DNA of 64,000 nt. Origin: Pontibacter aydingkolensis. GTDB lineage: Bacteria; Bacteroidota; Bacteroidia; Cytophagales; Hymenobacteraceae. Under the pieces are notes generated by a model. That model was not told where the DNA came from and did not search any database. It saw nothing but the letters and a program-made list of their open reading frames with translations. The DNA lies in the NCBI RefSeq assembly GCF_019443125.1, contig NZ_JAHYXK010000017.1, positions 1 through 64,000 of the forward strand, read 5' to 3'. Made by a program: the position numbers and the translations under genes. Of this stretch, positions 16,437 through 26,356 are shown piece after piece. The stretch's first letter is position 1. Every line of letters starts with the position of its first letter.

Positions 16437-18272
16437 TTATTTCTTTGCTTTGTTACGCTTTTGCTGCTCTTTCTCAGCGGCCTGGCGCATGGCTTCCTGC
16501 ATACGCTCGGTAAACGATGGGCCACCGGATTTCTTTTTCTCTTTGATCTTGTCCTTGTTGGCTTCCAGTTTCGCTCTTACCTTGCCTTCATCCACAAACT
16601 TACGGATGATCGCCTGCTGGCCGAAGGTTACCATGTTAGAAACAAAGTAGTAGAACGATAAACCGGCAGGGAAGGAGTTAAGCACGAACATGAAGATAAC
16701 AGGCATCAGGTAGCTGTAGAACTTCATCGGGCCTTGCATCTGCGAGTTTATCTGATTGTTAGACCAGGTATAAAGTATGGTAGAGGCCGTCATTAACAGC
16801 GTAAACATACTCACGTGGCTACCATAGAATGGAATCGTGAACGGCAACCTGGCAAACACATCGTAAGTAGAAAGGTCATCTGCCCACAGGAATGCCTCCT
16901 GGCGCAATTCAATAGAGTTCGGGAAAAAGTTGAACATCGCAAACAGGATCGGGATCTGCAACAGCATCGGGATACAGCCGCTCAGCGGGTTAACTCCCAT
17001 CTCGTTGTAGAGCTTCATCGTCTCCATCTGCGTTTTCTGCATATCGCCGTCGTTACGCTCTTTGATAGCATCTATCTCCGGCTTCAGCACCTTCATTTTC
17101 GCCATCGAAGTATACGACTTGTAAGTAAGCGGTAACAGGATGGTTTTGATGTAAAGCACCAGTAGTATAATAATGATACCGTAGTTGCCAATGTAGTTCT
17201 CCAGGAAGTCGAACGCCGGGATAATGATCCACTTGTTTACATAAGAGAAGATACCCCAGCCCAGATCAAGGTTCTTGTCAAAGTCGTTGCCGAAGTGCTT
17301 CAGTATCTTGTAGTCGTTAGGACCGAAATAGAATGTGAAGTCGGCAGCGCCTGAAAGCACATCTTTTGTAGGGATGAGCACTTCTGAAGATAGCGCTTTT
17401 ACTACTGTAGTATCTGCTGGGTCTACAGACGACGTTAACTTGGCACCTGTAAACTGGTTGTTGGCAATGATACCGGCTGTAAAGAAGTTTTGCTTGTTAG
17501 CAACCCACTTCAGCGGCTCTTCTACGGTAAGTGTTTCTTTATCTTCTGAAATAGAAAGGTAGTCGTAACCATCCTCTACAGTAGCAAAGTTGATAGTGGA
17601 CTTAGCACGGTTCTGTGTCAGGTCGCGCTCCAGCTGCTTTAACCTGTCGTTCCAGGTAAAAGTAACAGCGTTTCCGCTTAGTTCATTATCGAGGCCTTTG
17701 AAATCAAGCTCGTAGCCCATGCTAAAGCTTTCGTCATACAACGTATAAACCTGCTCAATAAACTGCCCGTTACCAACATTGGCCCTGAAAGCAATTGACT
17801 TGCCAGGAGTCTCGCCTGTGGTTACAGTACGAACATCAGTAGGAGTAAAGTATAGATCAGACAGTTTAACGGTTTTACCGTCCTTTGTCGAGAAGGCTAC
17901 ATCTGTCTCACTGCTTTCCTTGTCGAACAGGTATAAAGGCTGATCGGTATAGGTTTTGTAATTCTTGAGTAAAACTTCTTCTACCTGGCCACCTTTGGTG
18001 TTAAAAGTTACTACCATGTTCTGGTTTTCCAGGGTTACTGTGCTTGCCTCACCGGTTGCAGCAGCGCCAAAAGCACCCAGAGCTGATGCTCTGCGGGCCT
18101 GAGCCAATGAGTCGTCTTCAGCAACTGCTATACTTTGCACCTGCTCTACCCTGGCTTTTTCCTGTACTGCCTGCTGCTGCTCAGCCTGCTTCTCCGTTCC
18201 CGAAAAGAAGAAGGAGTAAGCCAGGAGCAACACAGCAATCAATCCAAAGCCAATCGCTTGATTTCTATCCAT
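16437..18272 (-). CDS. yidC: Membrane protein insertase YidC
   Basis: A 611-residue Oxa1/YidC-family insertase that folds proteins into the inner membrane with or without SecYEG. An N-terminal anchor (AIGFGLIAVLLLAYSFFF, 5-22) is followed by the large periplasmic beta-domain (about 75-350). The conserved core then begins with NYGIIIILLVLYIKTILLPL and TYKSYTSMAKMKVLKPEID, with GCIPMLLQIPILFAMFNFFP and the last helices near 515-555. The Lys-rich tail (QQKRNKAKK) is of the type that contacts ribosomes. It lies 36 bases downstream of pyrG. Confidence 0.96.
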   Translation of the reverse strand: MDRNQAIGFGLIAVLLLAYSFFFSGTEKQAEQQQAVQEKARVEQVQSIAVAEDDSLAQARRASALGAFGAAATGEASTVTLENQNMVVTFNTKGGQVEEVLLKNYKTYTDQPLYLFDKESSETDVAFSTKDGKTVKLSDLYFTPTDVRTVTTGETPGKSIAFRANVGNGQFIEQVYTLYDESFSMGYELDFKGLDNELSGNAVTFTWNDRLKQLERDLTQNRAKSTINFATVEDGYDYLSISEDKETLTVEEPLKWVANKQNFFTAGIIANNQFTGAKLTSSVDPADTTVVKALSSEVLIPTKDVLSGAADFTFYFGPNDYKILKHFGNDFDKNLDLGWGIFSYVNKWIIIPAFDFLENYIGNYGIIIILLVLYIKTILLPLTYKSYTSMAKMKVLKPEIDAIKERNDGDMQKTQMETMKLYNEMGVNPLSGCIPMLLQIPILFAMFNFFPNSIELRQEAFLWADDLSTYDVFARLPFTIPFYGSHVSMFTLLMTASTILYTWSNNQINSQMQGPMKFYSYLMPVIFMFVLNSFPAGLSFYYFVSNMVTFGQQAIIRKFVDEGKVRAKLEANKDKIKEKKKSGGPSFTERMQEAMRQAAEKEQQKRNKAKK

Positions 18273-18308
18273 TTACTAAAAATTCTAATTGTGTTGTGTG
18301 TATTGTGC

Positions 18309-19922
18309 TTATTTAGATTTAGCGTAATTATTTGCCGCTTTCACAAATTTAACAAAAAGCGGATGTGGGTTTAAAACTGTACTTTTCAATTCCGGGTGAT
18401 ACTGTGCTGCCACGAACCACGGGTGGTTCTGCAACTCAATTATCTCTACCAGTCCGGTGTCCGGATTGAAACCCGTAGCCATCATTCCAGCCTCTTCAAA
18501 AGCAGCTAAGTACTTGTTGTTGAACTCATAACGATGCCTGTGGCGCTCCGAAATGCGGGACTTCCCGTAAATAGAATAAGCCTTTGAACCCTTTTTTAGT
18601 TCACAAGTATAGGCACCTAATCGCATAGTTCCACCCATTTGCTTGATTTGTTTTTGATCCTCCATCATATCGATCACAGGATGTGGTGTTTCCGGATCCA
18701 TTTCTGTGGAGGCAGCATTCTCTAAACCAAGCACATTGCGGGCAAACTCTACGGCTGCGCACTGCATACCCAGGCAGATGCCCATAAATGGTATATTGTT
18801 CTCTCTTACAAACCGGATAGCCTCTAGTTTTCCTTTAAAGCCACGCTCACCAAAGCCAGGTGCCACCAGTACGCCGTCCATGTCTTTTAGCAGGGAAGCC
18901 ACGTTCTCGTCGTTAATATTCTCCGACTGGAACCACTTGATGTTAACTTTGCACTCGTTGGCAGAACCAGCGTGTATAAAAGACTCTACTATGGATTTAT
19001 AAGCATCCGGCAGCTCTACATACTTACCCACCAGGGCTATATTTACTTCTGATAACGGGTTCTTCAGCTTGCCTAAAAACTCTTTCCAGCTATCTAAATT
19101 AGGATCAGCTTTATGCGGCAGCTTTAGTTTGCTGATCACACGCTCATCGAGCTTTTCTTTGCGCATCAGCAATGGCACGTCATAAATCGTTTCTGCGTCG
19201 ATAGACTCAATGACCGAATTCTGCTTTACGTTACAGAAAAGCGCTATCTTTTTGCGCAGATCCATTGGTATATGGTGCTCTGAGCGGCAAACGAGTATAT
19301 CGGGCTGCACACCTGCCTCTGAAAGGTCGCGTACTGAGTGTTGTGTCGGTTTTGTTTTTAATTCTCCGGCAGCTTTCAGGTAAGGCACCAGCGTCAGGTG
19401 TATAACGCAGGTTTCGTTTACACCAAGCTCCCAGCGAAGTTGGCGTACCGCCTCAATAAATGGCAGTGACTCGATATCACCCACACAGCCGCCAATCTCC
19501 GTTATCACGATATCATATTCGCCAGACTCCCCTAAAAGCAGCATGCGGCGCTTGATCTCATCTGTAATATGCGGCACTACTTGTACCGTTTTGCCCAAAT
19601 AAGCACCCTCACGCTCCTGCATGATCACATGGTAATAAATGCGGCCAGTAGTTACGTTGTTTGCCTGGGAGGTAGGCACGTTCAGAAAACGTTCGTAATG
19701 CCCCAGGTCCAGGTCGGTTTCAGCGCCATCCTCTGTCACATAGCATTCGCCATGCTCGTACGGATTCAGCGTGCCTGGATCGATGTTAATATAAGGGTCG
19801 AATTTTTGGATGGTTACGGAGAAACCTCTTGCCTGCAGCAACTTAGCGAGAGATGCGGAAATGATACCTTTTCCGAGGGAGGACGTTACACCACCAGTAA
19901 CGAAAATATATTTAGTAGCCAT
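18309..19922 (-). CDS. pyrG: CTP synthase
   Basis: Makes CTP from UTP, ATP and glutamine. At 537 residues it matches the family. The synthetase domain opens with [20 protein letters not shown] (ATP loop) and includes [14 protein letters not shown] and [14 protein letters not shown]. The C-terminal class I amidotransferase domain has [16 protein letters not shown] with the nucleophile Cys, and QYHPE near the C-terminus for the His/Glu of the triad. It likely shares a transcript with yidC. Confidence 0.97.
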   Translation of the reverse strand: MATKYIFVTGGVTSSLGKGIISASLAKLLQARGFSVTIQKFDPYINIDPGTLNPYEHGECYVTEDGAETDLDLGHYERFLNVPTSQANNVTTGRIYYHVIMQEREGAYLGKTVQVVPHITDEIKRRMLLLGESGEYDIVITEIGGCVGDIESLPFIEAVRQLRWELGVNETCVIHLTLVPYLKAAGELKTKPTQHSVRDLSEAGVQPDILVCRSEHHIPMDLRKKIALFCNVKQNSVIESIDAETIYDVPLLMRKEKLDERVISKLKLPHKADPNLDSWKEFLGKLKNPLSEVNIALVGKYVELPDAYKSIVESFIHAGSANECKVNIKWFQSENINDENVASLLKDMDGVLVAPGFGERGFKGKLEAIRFVRENNIPFMGICLGMQCAAVEFARNVLGLENAASTEMDPETPHPVIDMMEDQKQIKQMGGTMRLGAYTCELKKGSKAYSIYGKSRISERHRHRYEFNNKYLAAFEEAGMMATGFNPDTGLVEIIELQNHPWFVAAQYHPELKSTVLNPHPLFVKFVKAANNYAKSK

Positions 19923-19947
19923 AAGTTAGGTTAAACTATATGGGCTA

Positions 19948-19955
19948 CAAAGGTA
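19948..19955 (-). promoter_or_regulatory. Candidate -7 promoter element for pyrG
   Basis: Read on the minus strand the sequence is TACCTTTG, an exact TAnnTTTG match, 25 bases upstream of the pyrG start. I see no clear TTTG at the expected -33 distance, so the call rests on one box and its position. Confidence 0.4.
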
Positions 19956-20074
19956 CTCTAATTATTTGATTTTCCTGATAAAAGACGCAGGTAGTAGATA
20001 AGCCTTAAGATATCTTTCTTAAAATTCAAGTGTAATTCGGCTTAATATCGTTGTTGGTTATTCGTTTTCCAAAT

Positions 20075-20097
20075 GTAGAGACGCAATACGTTGCGTC
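20075..20097. repeat. GAGACGCAA palindrome, copy A
   Basis: GTAGAGACGCAATACGTTGC runs into GTC, with perfect arms GACGCAA/TTGCGTC around TACG. Related copies lie at 20294-20319, 52444-52467 and 52718-52740. Confidence 0.75.
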
Positions 20098-20246
20098 ATA
20101 TTTGCTACAATAGTAAGCTTGATTTAACGCCAATACTTAACGGCAAGACTTCCCTGCATTACAAGTCACAATTCACCGGTGCGCTGAAGACCTGCGCCAG
20201 AAAAGATTAAAAGGCAGGGGAGTTGGCAGTATAAAGTATAAAACAA

Positions 20247-20277
20247 AACCGCCCCAACCAAAATGGTTGAGGCGGTT
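20247..20277 (-). terminator. Terminator after the DUF5117-type metalloprotease
   Basis: A 14-base stem with one mismatch (AACCGCCCCAACCA with TGGTTGAGGCGGTT) and a 3-base loop, 48 bases beyond the stop. The minus-strand foot runs into TTTTGTTTTATAC, a good U tract. Confidence 0.8.
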
Positions 20278-20293
20278 ATAAAGTATAACTTAA

Positions 20294-20321
20294 CGTAGAG
20301 ACGCAATATTTTGCGTCTCCA
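20294..20321. repeat. GAGACGCAA palindrome, copy B
   Basis: GAGACGCAA (20298-20306) and TTGCGTCTC (20311-20319) are perfect 9-base arms around TATT, the best-formed copy of this family. It lies between the metalloprotease stop and its terminator. Confidence 0.78.
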
Positions 20322-20324
20322 ACA

Positions 20325-22826
20325 TTAGCTCTTCGGGTTCAGGATATTGTCAATTCTAACAAGCGCATCCTGCAGGTGATACTTTGTCATGGTGTCTTTT
20401 GCCTGCGGAATTGATCTTCTGATCTGGCTTTGCAGGGAAATCAACTCACCACGAACTACCGGACGGATATCAGACTGAGATACATCTACAGAAGTACCTC
20501 CTCTGCCAGCACGACCAGCTGCTGAAGACTGCTCCTGATCTTTCATCAGGTAAGCCATGCGCTCCAGGTAACCGCGCTGCAGGCTTCTGCGATAGGTATC
20601 AATTGATTTACCAGCATTTAGCTCAGACCAGACACCACCGCGAAGGTCAGACATCATCTCTGTTAACGTATAGGTTTTGTTACCTAACATCGCCTGCGCT
20701 TCAATCATACGGGCCATTCTGCCGGCATCCAGCACGTTGTTCAGGATGTTGGTCTGTGCATTGCTTACACGCTCAACAGCACCTGCCGCTTCTATTTTGC
20801 GCAGAATGTTATCGTCTAACATCCAGGTTGGCGTACTGAAGCCTTGCTCGTTCAGGAACGAAAGGGCACGCTTCTGCTTTTCCTTTGGTACAAAAGTATA
20901 CACATCGCCTTTCTGGTCGTAGGTCTTGTAGTTTTCGTATACCCCACCAATGTTTGCCGTAACGTGGCCCATGTAGCGATTCCACTGGCCAAGTACCTGG
21001 CCGTACATTTCCTGCAGGTCTGTGTAGTTCTTGTTATCCTCTTTTGTCCACTCGATCAGGTTCGGCATAACGCGCTTCAGGTTCTTGATACCGTAGCTGC
21101 TGGCCAGCATCGCATCGTCACCTAAATCTTCTGTTTGAGAAGACGGGTCTACAGGGTTGCCCTGCTGACGACCAAAGCGGTACATCGGGTCGTTCTCGTG
21201 CTGACGGATCCAGCTACTTAGTTTAGCAACGTTATCGTGTCCTTTTGTTTCCGGGAAGTAAGTATAACCCCACTTCACAGAGTGTTTGTCGTAGATACCG
21301 ATGCCTGGCATTAGAGCCACACCCTTGTCTTCCGGCTGCGCCACGTAATTAAAGCGGGCATAGTCCATGATAGATGGGGCAGTACCCATTGTTTTGGTAA
21401 ACTCAGGATCGCGTAGTTTCTCTACCGGGTAGGCAGCACTGGAACCCATGTTGTGAGGCAAACCTAAGGTATGGCCTACTTCGTGAGCCGAAACGAAACG
21501 GATCAGCTCACCCATAACCTCGTCCTTGAACTTGATGCCACGGGCATCCGGGTTAACGGCAGCTGTCTGGATAAAGTACCAGTTGCGCAGCAGGTTCATT
21601 ACGTTGTGGTACCAGCCAATGTGGCTCTCCAGAATCTCGCCTGAACGTGGGTCGTGTACGTTTGGTCCGTAAGCGTTCTGCGTTTCAGAAGAGAAATAGC
21701 GGATAACTGAGTAACGCGCATCTTCAGTGCTGAACTCCGGATCTTCTTCATAAGAAGGCGGGTCTTTGGCAACAATGGCATTTTTAAAGCCGGCCGCCTC
21801 AAAAGCTTTGTTCCAGTCTTCAACGCCCTGCTTTAAGTATGGGCGCCATTTCATTGGCGTAGCCGGGTCTATATAGTATACAATCTGCTTTTTAGGTTCA
21901 ACCAGTTCGCCACGGGCATAAGCAGCCTCGTCTTTCGGCTCCAGTCTCCAGCGTACAATGTAACGGCGCTTGGCGGCACGTTGCTCGTCTGTGCCAAAGT
22001 CTGTCTGGCTGATGGTAAAGAATCCAACGCGCTGATCAAAAGAACGTGCTGGCATTGGTGTTTTAGGCAACAGGAGCATTGAGTGGTTTAGCTCCAGCGT
22101 AATAGTACCTGTGCTTGAGTTTGCCGGTGCATCAGTAGCCTCATAGGTCATCAAAGAACGTGCTTCAACGTTTATCGGGAAGCTTTTAACGCTCTCAATA
22201 AATGAACGTTTGTCGTCCAGCTTACGCACTTTATACTGTTCGCGTCTTCTTTTATCCAGGCCGAGCGGGGTAATATCCTTCGAGAAGAAATCTGTAACAT
22301 CAATTACCTGTGTGCCAGGGCCGAAGGCTTTGATATCAAAAGCATGAATTACAGGAGCCAGGTTAGAGTTTTGTACAGAGTGGTAAATCTCCAGTGTATC
22401 TGCGGCAACGTTCTGGTAAGAGATCACACGTAGCAGGATGTTATTGCCTTTGCGTTCCCAACGTAACATCTGCCTGTTCAGCTCCTCACCGCCATAACCG
22501 ATATCAGTGGCAGTTTTGGCAATGCGGCTTACCATCAGCATGTCGCGGTTAAGCAGGGTGTCCGGAATCTCGTACAGGTACTTATCGTCGATCTTGTGCA
22601 CTTTAAAAAGACCTTCGTCAGTAATGGCTCTTGAGGTAACTACCTCGTTGTAAGACTTTGGCTTGCCGTCGTCTTTCTTAGGGGCTTGTGTTGGTGCTGT
22701 GGCAGTAGTTTCCTGCTTTGCTTTTTTCTTCTTTTTGCTCTTCTGGGCAATTGCCGACGACGGTGCTATGGTTGCACCAGCCAACAGTAATGCAACCAGC
22801 GGAGCAAAACGTAGATTTTTACTCAT
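20325..22826 (-). CDS. Exported zinc metalloprotease of the DUF5117/DUF5118 type
   Basis: An 833-residue secreted protein. The N-terminal signal (NLRFAPLVALLLAGATIAP, cut near AIAQ) is followed by a Lys-rich linker and a DUF5118-like segment (SYNEVVTSRAITDEGLFKVH). A DUF5117 domain comes next, and then the catalytic domain. The zinc site is HEVGHTLGLPH near residue 445, an HExxHxxxxxH metzincin-like arrangement, followed by the SIMDYARFNYVAQPED region that carries the Met-turn (IMDYAR). A C-terminal helical region ends in a Gly-rich GRAGRGG stretch. The natural substrate is unknown. It is monocistronic with its own terminator. Confidence 0.88.
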   Translation of the reverse strand: MSKNLRFAPLVALLLAGATIAPSSAIAQKSKKKKKAKQETTATAPTQAPKKDDGKPKSYNEVVTSRAITDEGLFKVHKIDDKYLYEIPDTLLNRDMLMVSRIAKTATDIGYGGEELNRQMLRWERKGNNILLRVISYQNVAADTLEIYHSVQNSNLAPVIHAFDIKAFGPGTQVIDVTDFFSKDITPLGLDKRRREQYKVRKLDDKRSFIESVKSFPINVEARSLMTYEATDAPANSSTGTITLELNHSMLLLPKTPMPARSFDQRVGFFTISQTDFGTDEQRAAKRRYIVRWRLEPKDEAAYARGELVEPKKQIVYYIDPATPMKWRPYLKQGVEDWNKAFEAAGFKNAIVAKDPPSYEEDPEFSTEDARYSVIRYFSSETQNAYGPNVHDPRSGEILESHIGWYHNVMNLLRNWYFIQTAAVNPDARGIKFKDEVMGELIRFVSAHEVGHTLGLPHNMGSSAAYPVEKLRDPEFTKTMGTAPSIMDYARFNYVAQPEDKGVALMPGIGIYDKHSVKWGYTYFPETKGHDNVAKLSSWIRQHENDPMYRFGRQQGNPVDPSSQTEDLGDDAMLASSYGIKNLKRVMPNLIEWTKEDNKNYTDLQEMYGQVLGQWNRYMGHVTANIGGVYENYKTYDQKGDVYTFVPKEKQKRALSFLNEQGFSTPTWMLDDNILRKIEAAGAVERVSNAQTNILNNVLDAGRMARMIEAQAMLGNKTYTLTEMMSDLRGGVWSELNAGKSIDTYRRSLQRGYLERMAYLMKDQEQSSAAGRAGRGGTSVDVSQSDIRPVVRGELISLQSQIRRSIPQAKDTMTKYHLQDALVRIDNILNPKS

Positions 22827-22958
22827 AATAGGGTGATTAGTTAGTGATTAAGGATTAGATTGTATTAGTTTTTTGAATGTAAGAAATAAAAGTCACAACA
22901 TCTGTTTCTGTTGCAGCTTTTGTTAAGACTAGGAATGGGGGAGATGGTTTAACGAGGA

Positions 22959-23040
22959 ATCAGGATTTGCAGGATTATTGGTTGGACCAGGTGCTGCAAA
23001 AAAATCCTGTCCATCCAATAATGCTAAAAATCCTAGTCTA
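22959..23040. repeat. Dispersed AATCCT-type inverted repeat
   Basis: The left part (AATCAGGATTTGCAGGATTA, then TTGGTTGGA) pairs imperfectly with the right part (TCCATCCAATAATG, then CTAAAAATCCTAG). The arms ATTATTGGTTGGA and TCCATCCAATAAT differ by one base. It abuts the dinB stop. Confidence 0.55.
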
Positions 23041-24120
23041 GAGATCCAACGTTAACTGATAGCCTTCCTGCAATCTGTCATGTTGGTAGAGCAGGCTGCT
23101 GACAGATACACCCAGTAGCCGGACTGGTTCTAAAGGGAGTTGGGGTGTGAGCAGTAAATCTCTGGCAATAGTATAAATAGCATCGGGACTACTGAACTCG
23201 CTCAGAAATGTTTTGCTGCGGGTGTTCAGGGTAAAATCGAAATACTTGATCTTGAGTGTGACGGTTTTGGCGGTGGCTTTCAGACGTTCCATATCTTGGG
23301 CAACTTCCTGGCAAAGCTTGTCTATCTGCAAAAGCATGTCATGTTCCTCTATCAGGTCAACGTCAAAGGTGCGTTCCGAGCCAATGGATTTCCGGATGCG
23401 GTGTGGTTGCACGTCACGGTCGTCCTGGGCTCGGGCAATGCGGTAGTAGTAGCGGCCCACTTTACCGAAATTACGCACCAGTTCTTCCTCACTGCGTTCC
23501 CTCAAATCGGCGCCGGTAAGTATGCCCATACTTTGCATTTTGGCAGCTGTAACTTTTCCTATGCCATGAAATTTTTCGATAACCAAACCCGCCACTAGTT
23601 CCTCTGCTTTATCCGGAGCGATGAGCGTAAAGCCGTTCGGCTTGTTCATGTCGGAGGCGATCTTGGCCAGAAATTTATTGTACGACACGCCGGCTGATGC
23701 TGTAAGGCCTGTTTCCTCGAAAATTCGCTTCCTGATTTCCTGGGCAATGATGGTGGCAGAGGGCATGCCTACTTTGTTCTCGGTTACGTCAAGGTATGCT
23801 TCATCTAACGATAGTGGTTCTACAAGGTCGGTGTAGGAATGGAAAATTTCTCTAATCTGTCTTGAGACGGAGCTGTATACTTCAAACCTTGCTTTCACAA
23901 AAATCAGGTGCGGACATCGCTGGGCTGCAATTTTAGATGCCAGCGCAGAGTGCACGCCATACTTTCGGGCCTCGTAGCTGGCAGCAGCCACCACGCCCCT
24001 TGCTCTGGAGCCACCCACCGCCACAGGCTTGCCACGCAGCTCCGGGTTGTCGCGCTGCTCCACCGACGCAAAAAAAGCGTCCATATCAATATGGATGATC
24101 TTACGGAAAGGTGTTATCAA
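23038..24120 (-). CDS. dinB: DNA polymerase IV (Y-family)
   Basis: An error-prone translesion polymerase. I take the TTG at 24120 as the start, because it gives LITPFRKIIHIDMDAFFASV, where DinB proteins normally begin, and a length of 360. The only upstream ATG (24231) adds 37 residues without family character. Metal-binding acidic residues lie in HIDMDAFF and in PLSLDEAYLDVT; the little-finger region contains RKSIGSERTFDVDL. The C-terminus (LLYQHDRLQEGYQLTLDL) does not show a strong canonical clamp-binding motif, though such motifs vary. It is probably SOS- or stress-related, but I see no operator. Confidence 0.88.
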   Translation of the reverse strand: MITPFRKIIHIDMDAFFASVEQRDNPELRGKPVAVGGSRARGVVAAASYEARKYGVHSALASKIAAQRCPHLIFVKARFEVYSSVSRQIREIFHSYTDLVEPLSLDEAYLDVTENKVGMPSATIIAQEIRKRIFEETGLTASAGVSYNKFLAKIASDMNKPNGFTLIAPDKAEELVAGLVIEKFHGIGKVTAAKMQSMGILTGADLRERSEEELVRNFGKVGRYYYRIARAQDDRDVQPHRIRKSIGSERTFDVDLIEEHDMLLQIDKLCQEVAQDMERLKATAKTVTLKIKYFDFTLNTRSKTFLSEFSSPDAIYTIARDLLLTPQLPLEPVRLLGVSVSSLLYQHDRLQEGYQLTLDL

Positions 24121-24343
24121 GAGGAACGAAATATTTAGGCCTGGCTGGTTCTTAAAAAGCTGTAAGCATAGGTTACCGCCATACTTGCGCTGGCAGTACA
24201 AAGATACGCAGCCCGGAAAGTTTTTTAGCAACTATACTTACATATTCCCCTAGGTATACTTTTTTAAGTTTATATTTTACTGAAAGGCCATACTTTTTTA
24301 TCAGCCTATAGCCCCTAAATTAAAGTAAAACTATACTTTGGGG

Positions 24344-24625
24344 TTATGCATTAACAGATGCGCCCTCAAGTAACCTGATCTCTGGTGTACCAACAACTCC
24401 TGCGCGCTTCATGGCCTCTTTCAAATCATCAGATTCGATAAAATCCAGTGCCCTGTTGTCATTTTTAGCTTCAAACAAGAGAATAACTTCGTTGTGATTA
24501 TACTTATTCTGCAGCAGGTATACTTCATGCAAACCTGCTGCATCTCTCACATTTTTGTGCTCGTCGTAAACTGTTTTCCACTTGTTAAAGTCGTTTACCT
24601 CATGCTTGATTAAGATATATCCCAT
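24344..24625 (-). CDS. Small dimeric alpha/beta-barrel protein
   Basis: A 93-residue protein with the ferredoxin-like pattern of the antibiotic-biosynthesis-monooxygenase/cyclase superfamily: YILIKHEVNDFNKWKTVYDE, then HEVYLLQNKYNHNEVILLFE and DLKEAMKRAGVVGTPEIRLLE. Such proteins dimerise into a barrel and often handle small aromatic or reactive molecules. No catalytic residue can be assigned. It follows the FAD-linked oxidase on the same strand, with a hairpin between them, so cotranscription is uncertain. Confidence 0.65.
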   Translation of the reverse strand: MGYILIKHEVNDFNKWKTVYDEHKNVRDAAGLHEVYLLQNKYNHNEVILLFEAKNDNRALDFIESDDLKEAMKRAGVVGTPEIRLLEGASVNA

Positions 24626-24730
24626 TTTAATGTGATTTATGTTTATACTTTGATTTTCGTTGAACTGGCTTTAAGGATGCAGGTACTGGTATAGCGTAGT
24701 CCAAATTGCCTGGCGTTGTACTAAGCAAGG

Positions 24731-24770
24731 TTACTCCGGACCTGCAGGGTAAGTAGCAGGCCCGGAGTAA
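24731..24770 (-). terminator. Stem-loop after the FAD-linked oxidase
   Basis: TTACTCCGG (24731-24739) pairs with CCGGAGTAA (24762-24770), and inner CCTGC/GCAGG arms extend the stem. It lies 17 bases beyond the stop. There is no clear U tract, so it may be an attenuator or a 3'-end stabiliser. Confidence 0.5.
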
Positions 24771-24787
24771 ATCTTTCCCTATCTGAG

Positions 24788-26170
24788 TCAGGCCATGGCC
24801 GGTTTTATATTCTGGTTAACCCTGAACAAGTTATCTGGGTCATACTTCCGTTTAATCTTTGCCAGTTTATCATAATTGCCGCGGTATGTGGCGCGTATGC
24901 GTTCATCGCCTTCTTCCATCATAAAGTTTATGTAAGCACCTTCCGAGCAATAAGGGTGAAGGGCATCGTAGTATTCGCGGGTCCAATCTGTAATTTTCTG
25001 TCTGTTAGCAGGGTCTGCATCCACACCTACAATTACTTCTGCCCAGTTGGCATCCCGGTAACTCCAGGCAGTGGCGTCTGACTTAACATCATGCACGGCA
25101 CCGTTAATAGGGTATAGGTGCATCGAAGAACCCATACTTGGCAGGTTACGTCCGTGGGCAATGTGCAGGTCTATGGCTTCGTCGCTTAGTTTTTCTACAA
25201 AATCGGCTTTCCAGTACCATTGCTGGCCGGCAGGGTACAGCGCATCGAACATACTTTGCAGGGCAGGGTGCGGAATTGGGCCTGTAAGATCTACGGCAGG
25301 TGGCGGCAACTGATTTTTTATTTCTTTTAATACTTGCGCCCCTTTATCCAGCGGACCAGTGTAGCACCAAATGATGCCGCCCAAAATCTTAAGATGGTGC
25401 TCTTTAGGGAAAGGCTCTACAGGCGGTACCTGCACAAAGGCAAAAAATCCGTTCAGTTCTCTTGGTGCTTTTAGTATAAACTCACGGTACCATTGCATCA
25501 CCTGTTTTACATGGTCCATTTCCCAGAGCGTTGGGCCGGCATAATCTATACTTACCGGGTGCAGCTTAAAGAGGAAGGAGGTAACTACTCCAAAATTGCC
25601 GCCTCCTCCGCGAATTGCCCAGAACAGGTCCGCGTTTTCTGATTCGCTGGCCCGCACAAAGCTGCCATTGGCCAGCACCATTTCTGCCTCCAGCAAATTA
25701 TCTATGGTTAAGCCATACCTGCGACTTAAATACCCAATTCCCCCACCCAGGGTCAGACCGCCTACACCTGTGGATGAGATAATGCCGCTCGGTACCGCCA
25801 GTCCAAAAGTATGGGTAGCATGATCTACTTTGCGCCAGGTACATCCGCCCTCCACGCGTGCCGTTTTCCGGTCCGGGTCTACACGCACACTATCCAACCG
25901 CGACAGGTCTATCACCAACCCATCATCGCACATGCCCAGGCCGGCACCATTGTGTCCGCCGCCCTTAATGGCAACAAGCATATTATTTTCGCGGGCATAG
26001 TTTACGGCAAATACCACATCGGCCACATCCTCACAGCGGGCTATCATACGAGGGTGCTTGTCTATCATGCCATTGTATACTTTTCTGGCCTCGTTATAAT
26101 CCTCGTCTGTTTGCTGTATGAGCCTACCAAGTAAACCGGCTTTTAAATCCTTAACTGTGCTATCTTCCAT
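24788..26170 (-). CDS. FAD-binding oxidoreductase (berberine-bridge-enzyme/PCMH type)
   Basis: A flavoprotein oxidase of the FAD_binding_4 plus BBE family. The ATG at 26170 is preferred because MEDSTVKDLKAGLLGRL begins the domain and an AAAGGG lies a short distance upstream. A longer frame reaches 26269. The PCMH fold shows VAIKGGGHNGAGLGM and VPSGIISSTGVGGLTLGGG, with RGGGGNFGVVTSF further on. The BBE C-terminus ends in NYDKLAKIKRKYDPDNLFRV. The His in GGGHN is where 8-alpha-histidyl FAD is often attached; the second (cysteinyl) site cannot be judged. The substrate, probably a sugar or small alcohol, is unknown. Confidence 0.85.
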   Translation of the reverse strand: MEDSTVKDLKAGLLGRLIQQTDEDYNEARKVYNGMIDKHPRMIARCEDVADVVFAVNYARENNMLVAIKGGGHNGAGLGMCDDGLVIDLSRLDSVRVDPDRKTARVEGGCTWRKVDHATHTFGLAVPSGIISSTGVGGLTLGGGIGYLSRRYGLTIDNLLEAEMVLANGSFVRASESENADLFWAIRGGGGNFGVVTSFLFKLHPVSIDYAGPTLWEMDHVKQVMQWYREFILKAPRELNGFFAFVQVPPVEPFPKEHHLKILGGIIWCYTGPLDKGAQVLKEIKNQLPPPAVDLTGPIPHPALQSMFDALYPAGQQWYWKADFVEKLSDEAIDLHIAHGRNLPSMGSSMHLYPINGAVHDVKSDATAWSYRDANWAEVIVGVDADPANRQKITDWTREYYDALHPYCSEGAYINFMMEEGDERIRATYRGNYDKLAKIKRKYDPDNLFRVNQNIKPAMA

Positions 26171-26356
26171 CGTGGTTATCCCTTTCTTTTTAGTGAAGGA
26201 TTGCACCATGTTATAAAGGGAGTGGGGTGATGACGAGATGTAGAGATGCCTTGAATTAACCTGGTGCAACCTGGTATAATTTTCAGAATAATTTACAGTA
26301 TTTATACGATGTTAGCAGCCGTATGGTAGGCGAATGGGGAATTAGTACGTGACCAC

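Larger units (their letters stand above)
19923..20324. other. 402-base gap: pyrG promoter, two dispersed palindromes, terminator
   Basis: No gene. From left to right it holds the pyrG upstream region, a GACGCAA palindrome at 20080-20097, the metalloprotease terminator at 20247-20277 and a second palindrome at 20298-20319. Confidence 0.65.

Noticed and set aside
24121..24231. An N-terminal extension of DinB from the ATG at 24231
   Set aside because: The 37 extra residues do not resemble the family, and the TTG at 24120 gives the standard N-terminus.
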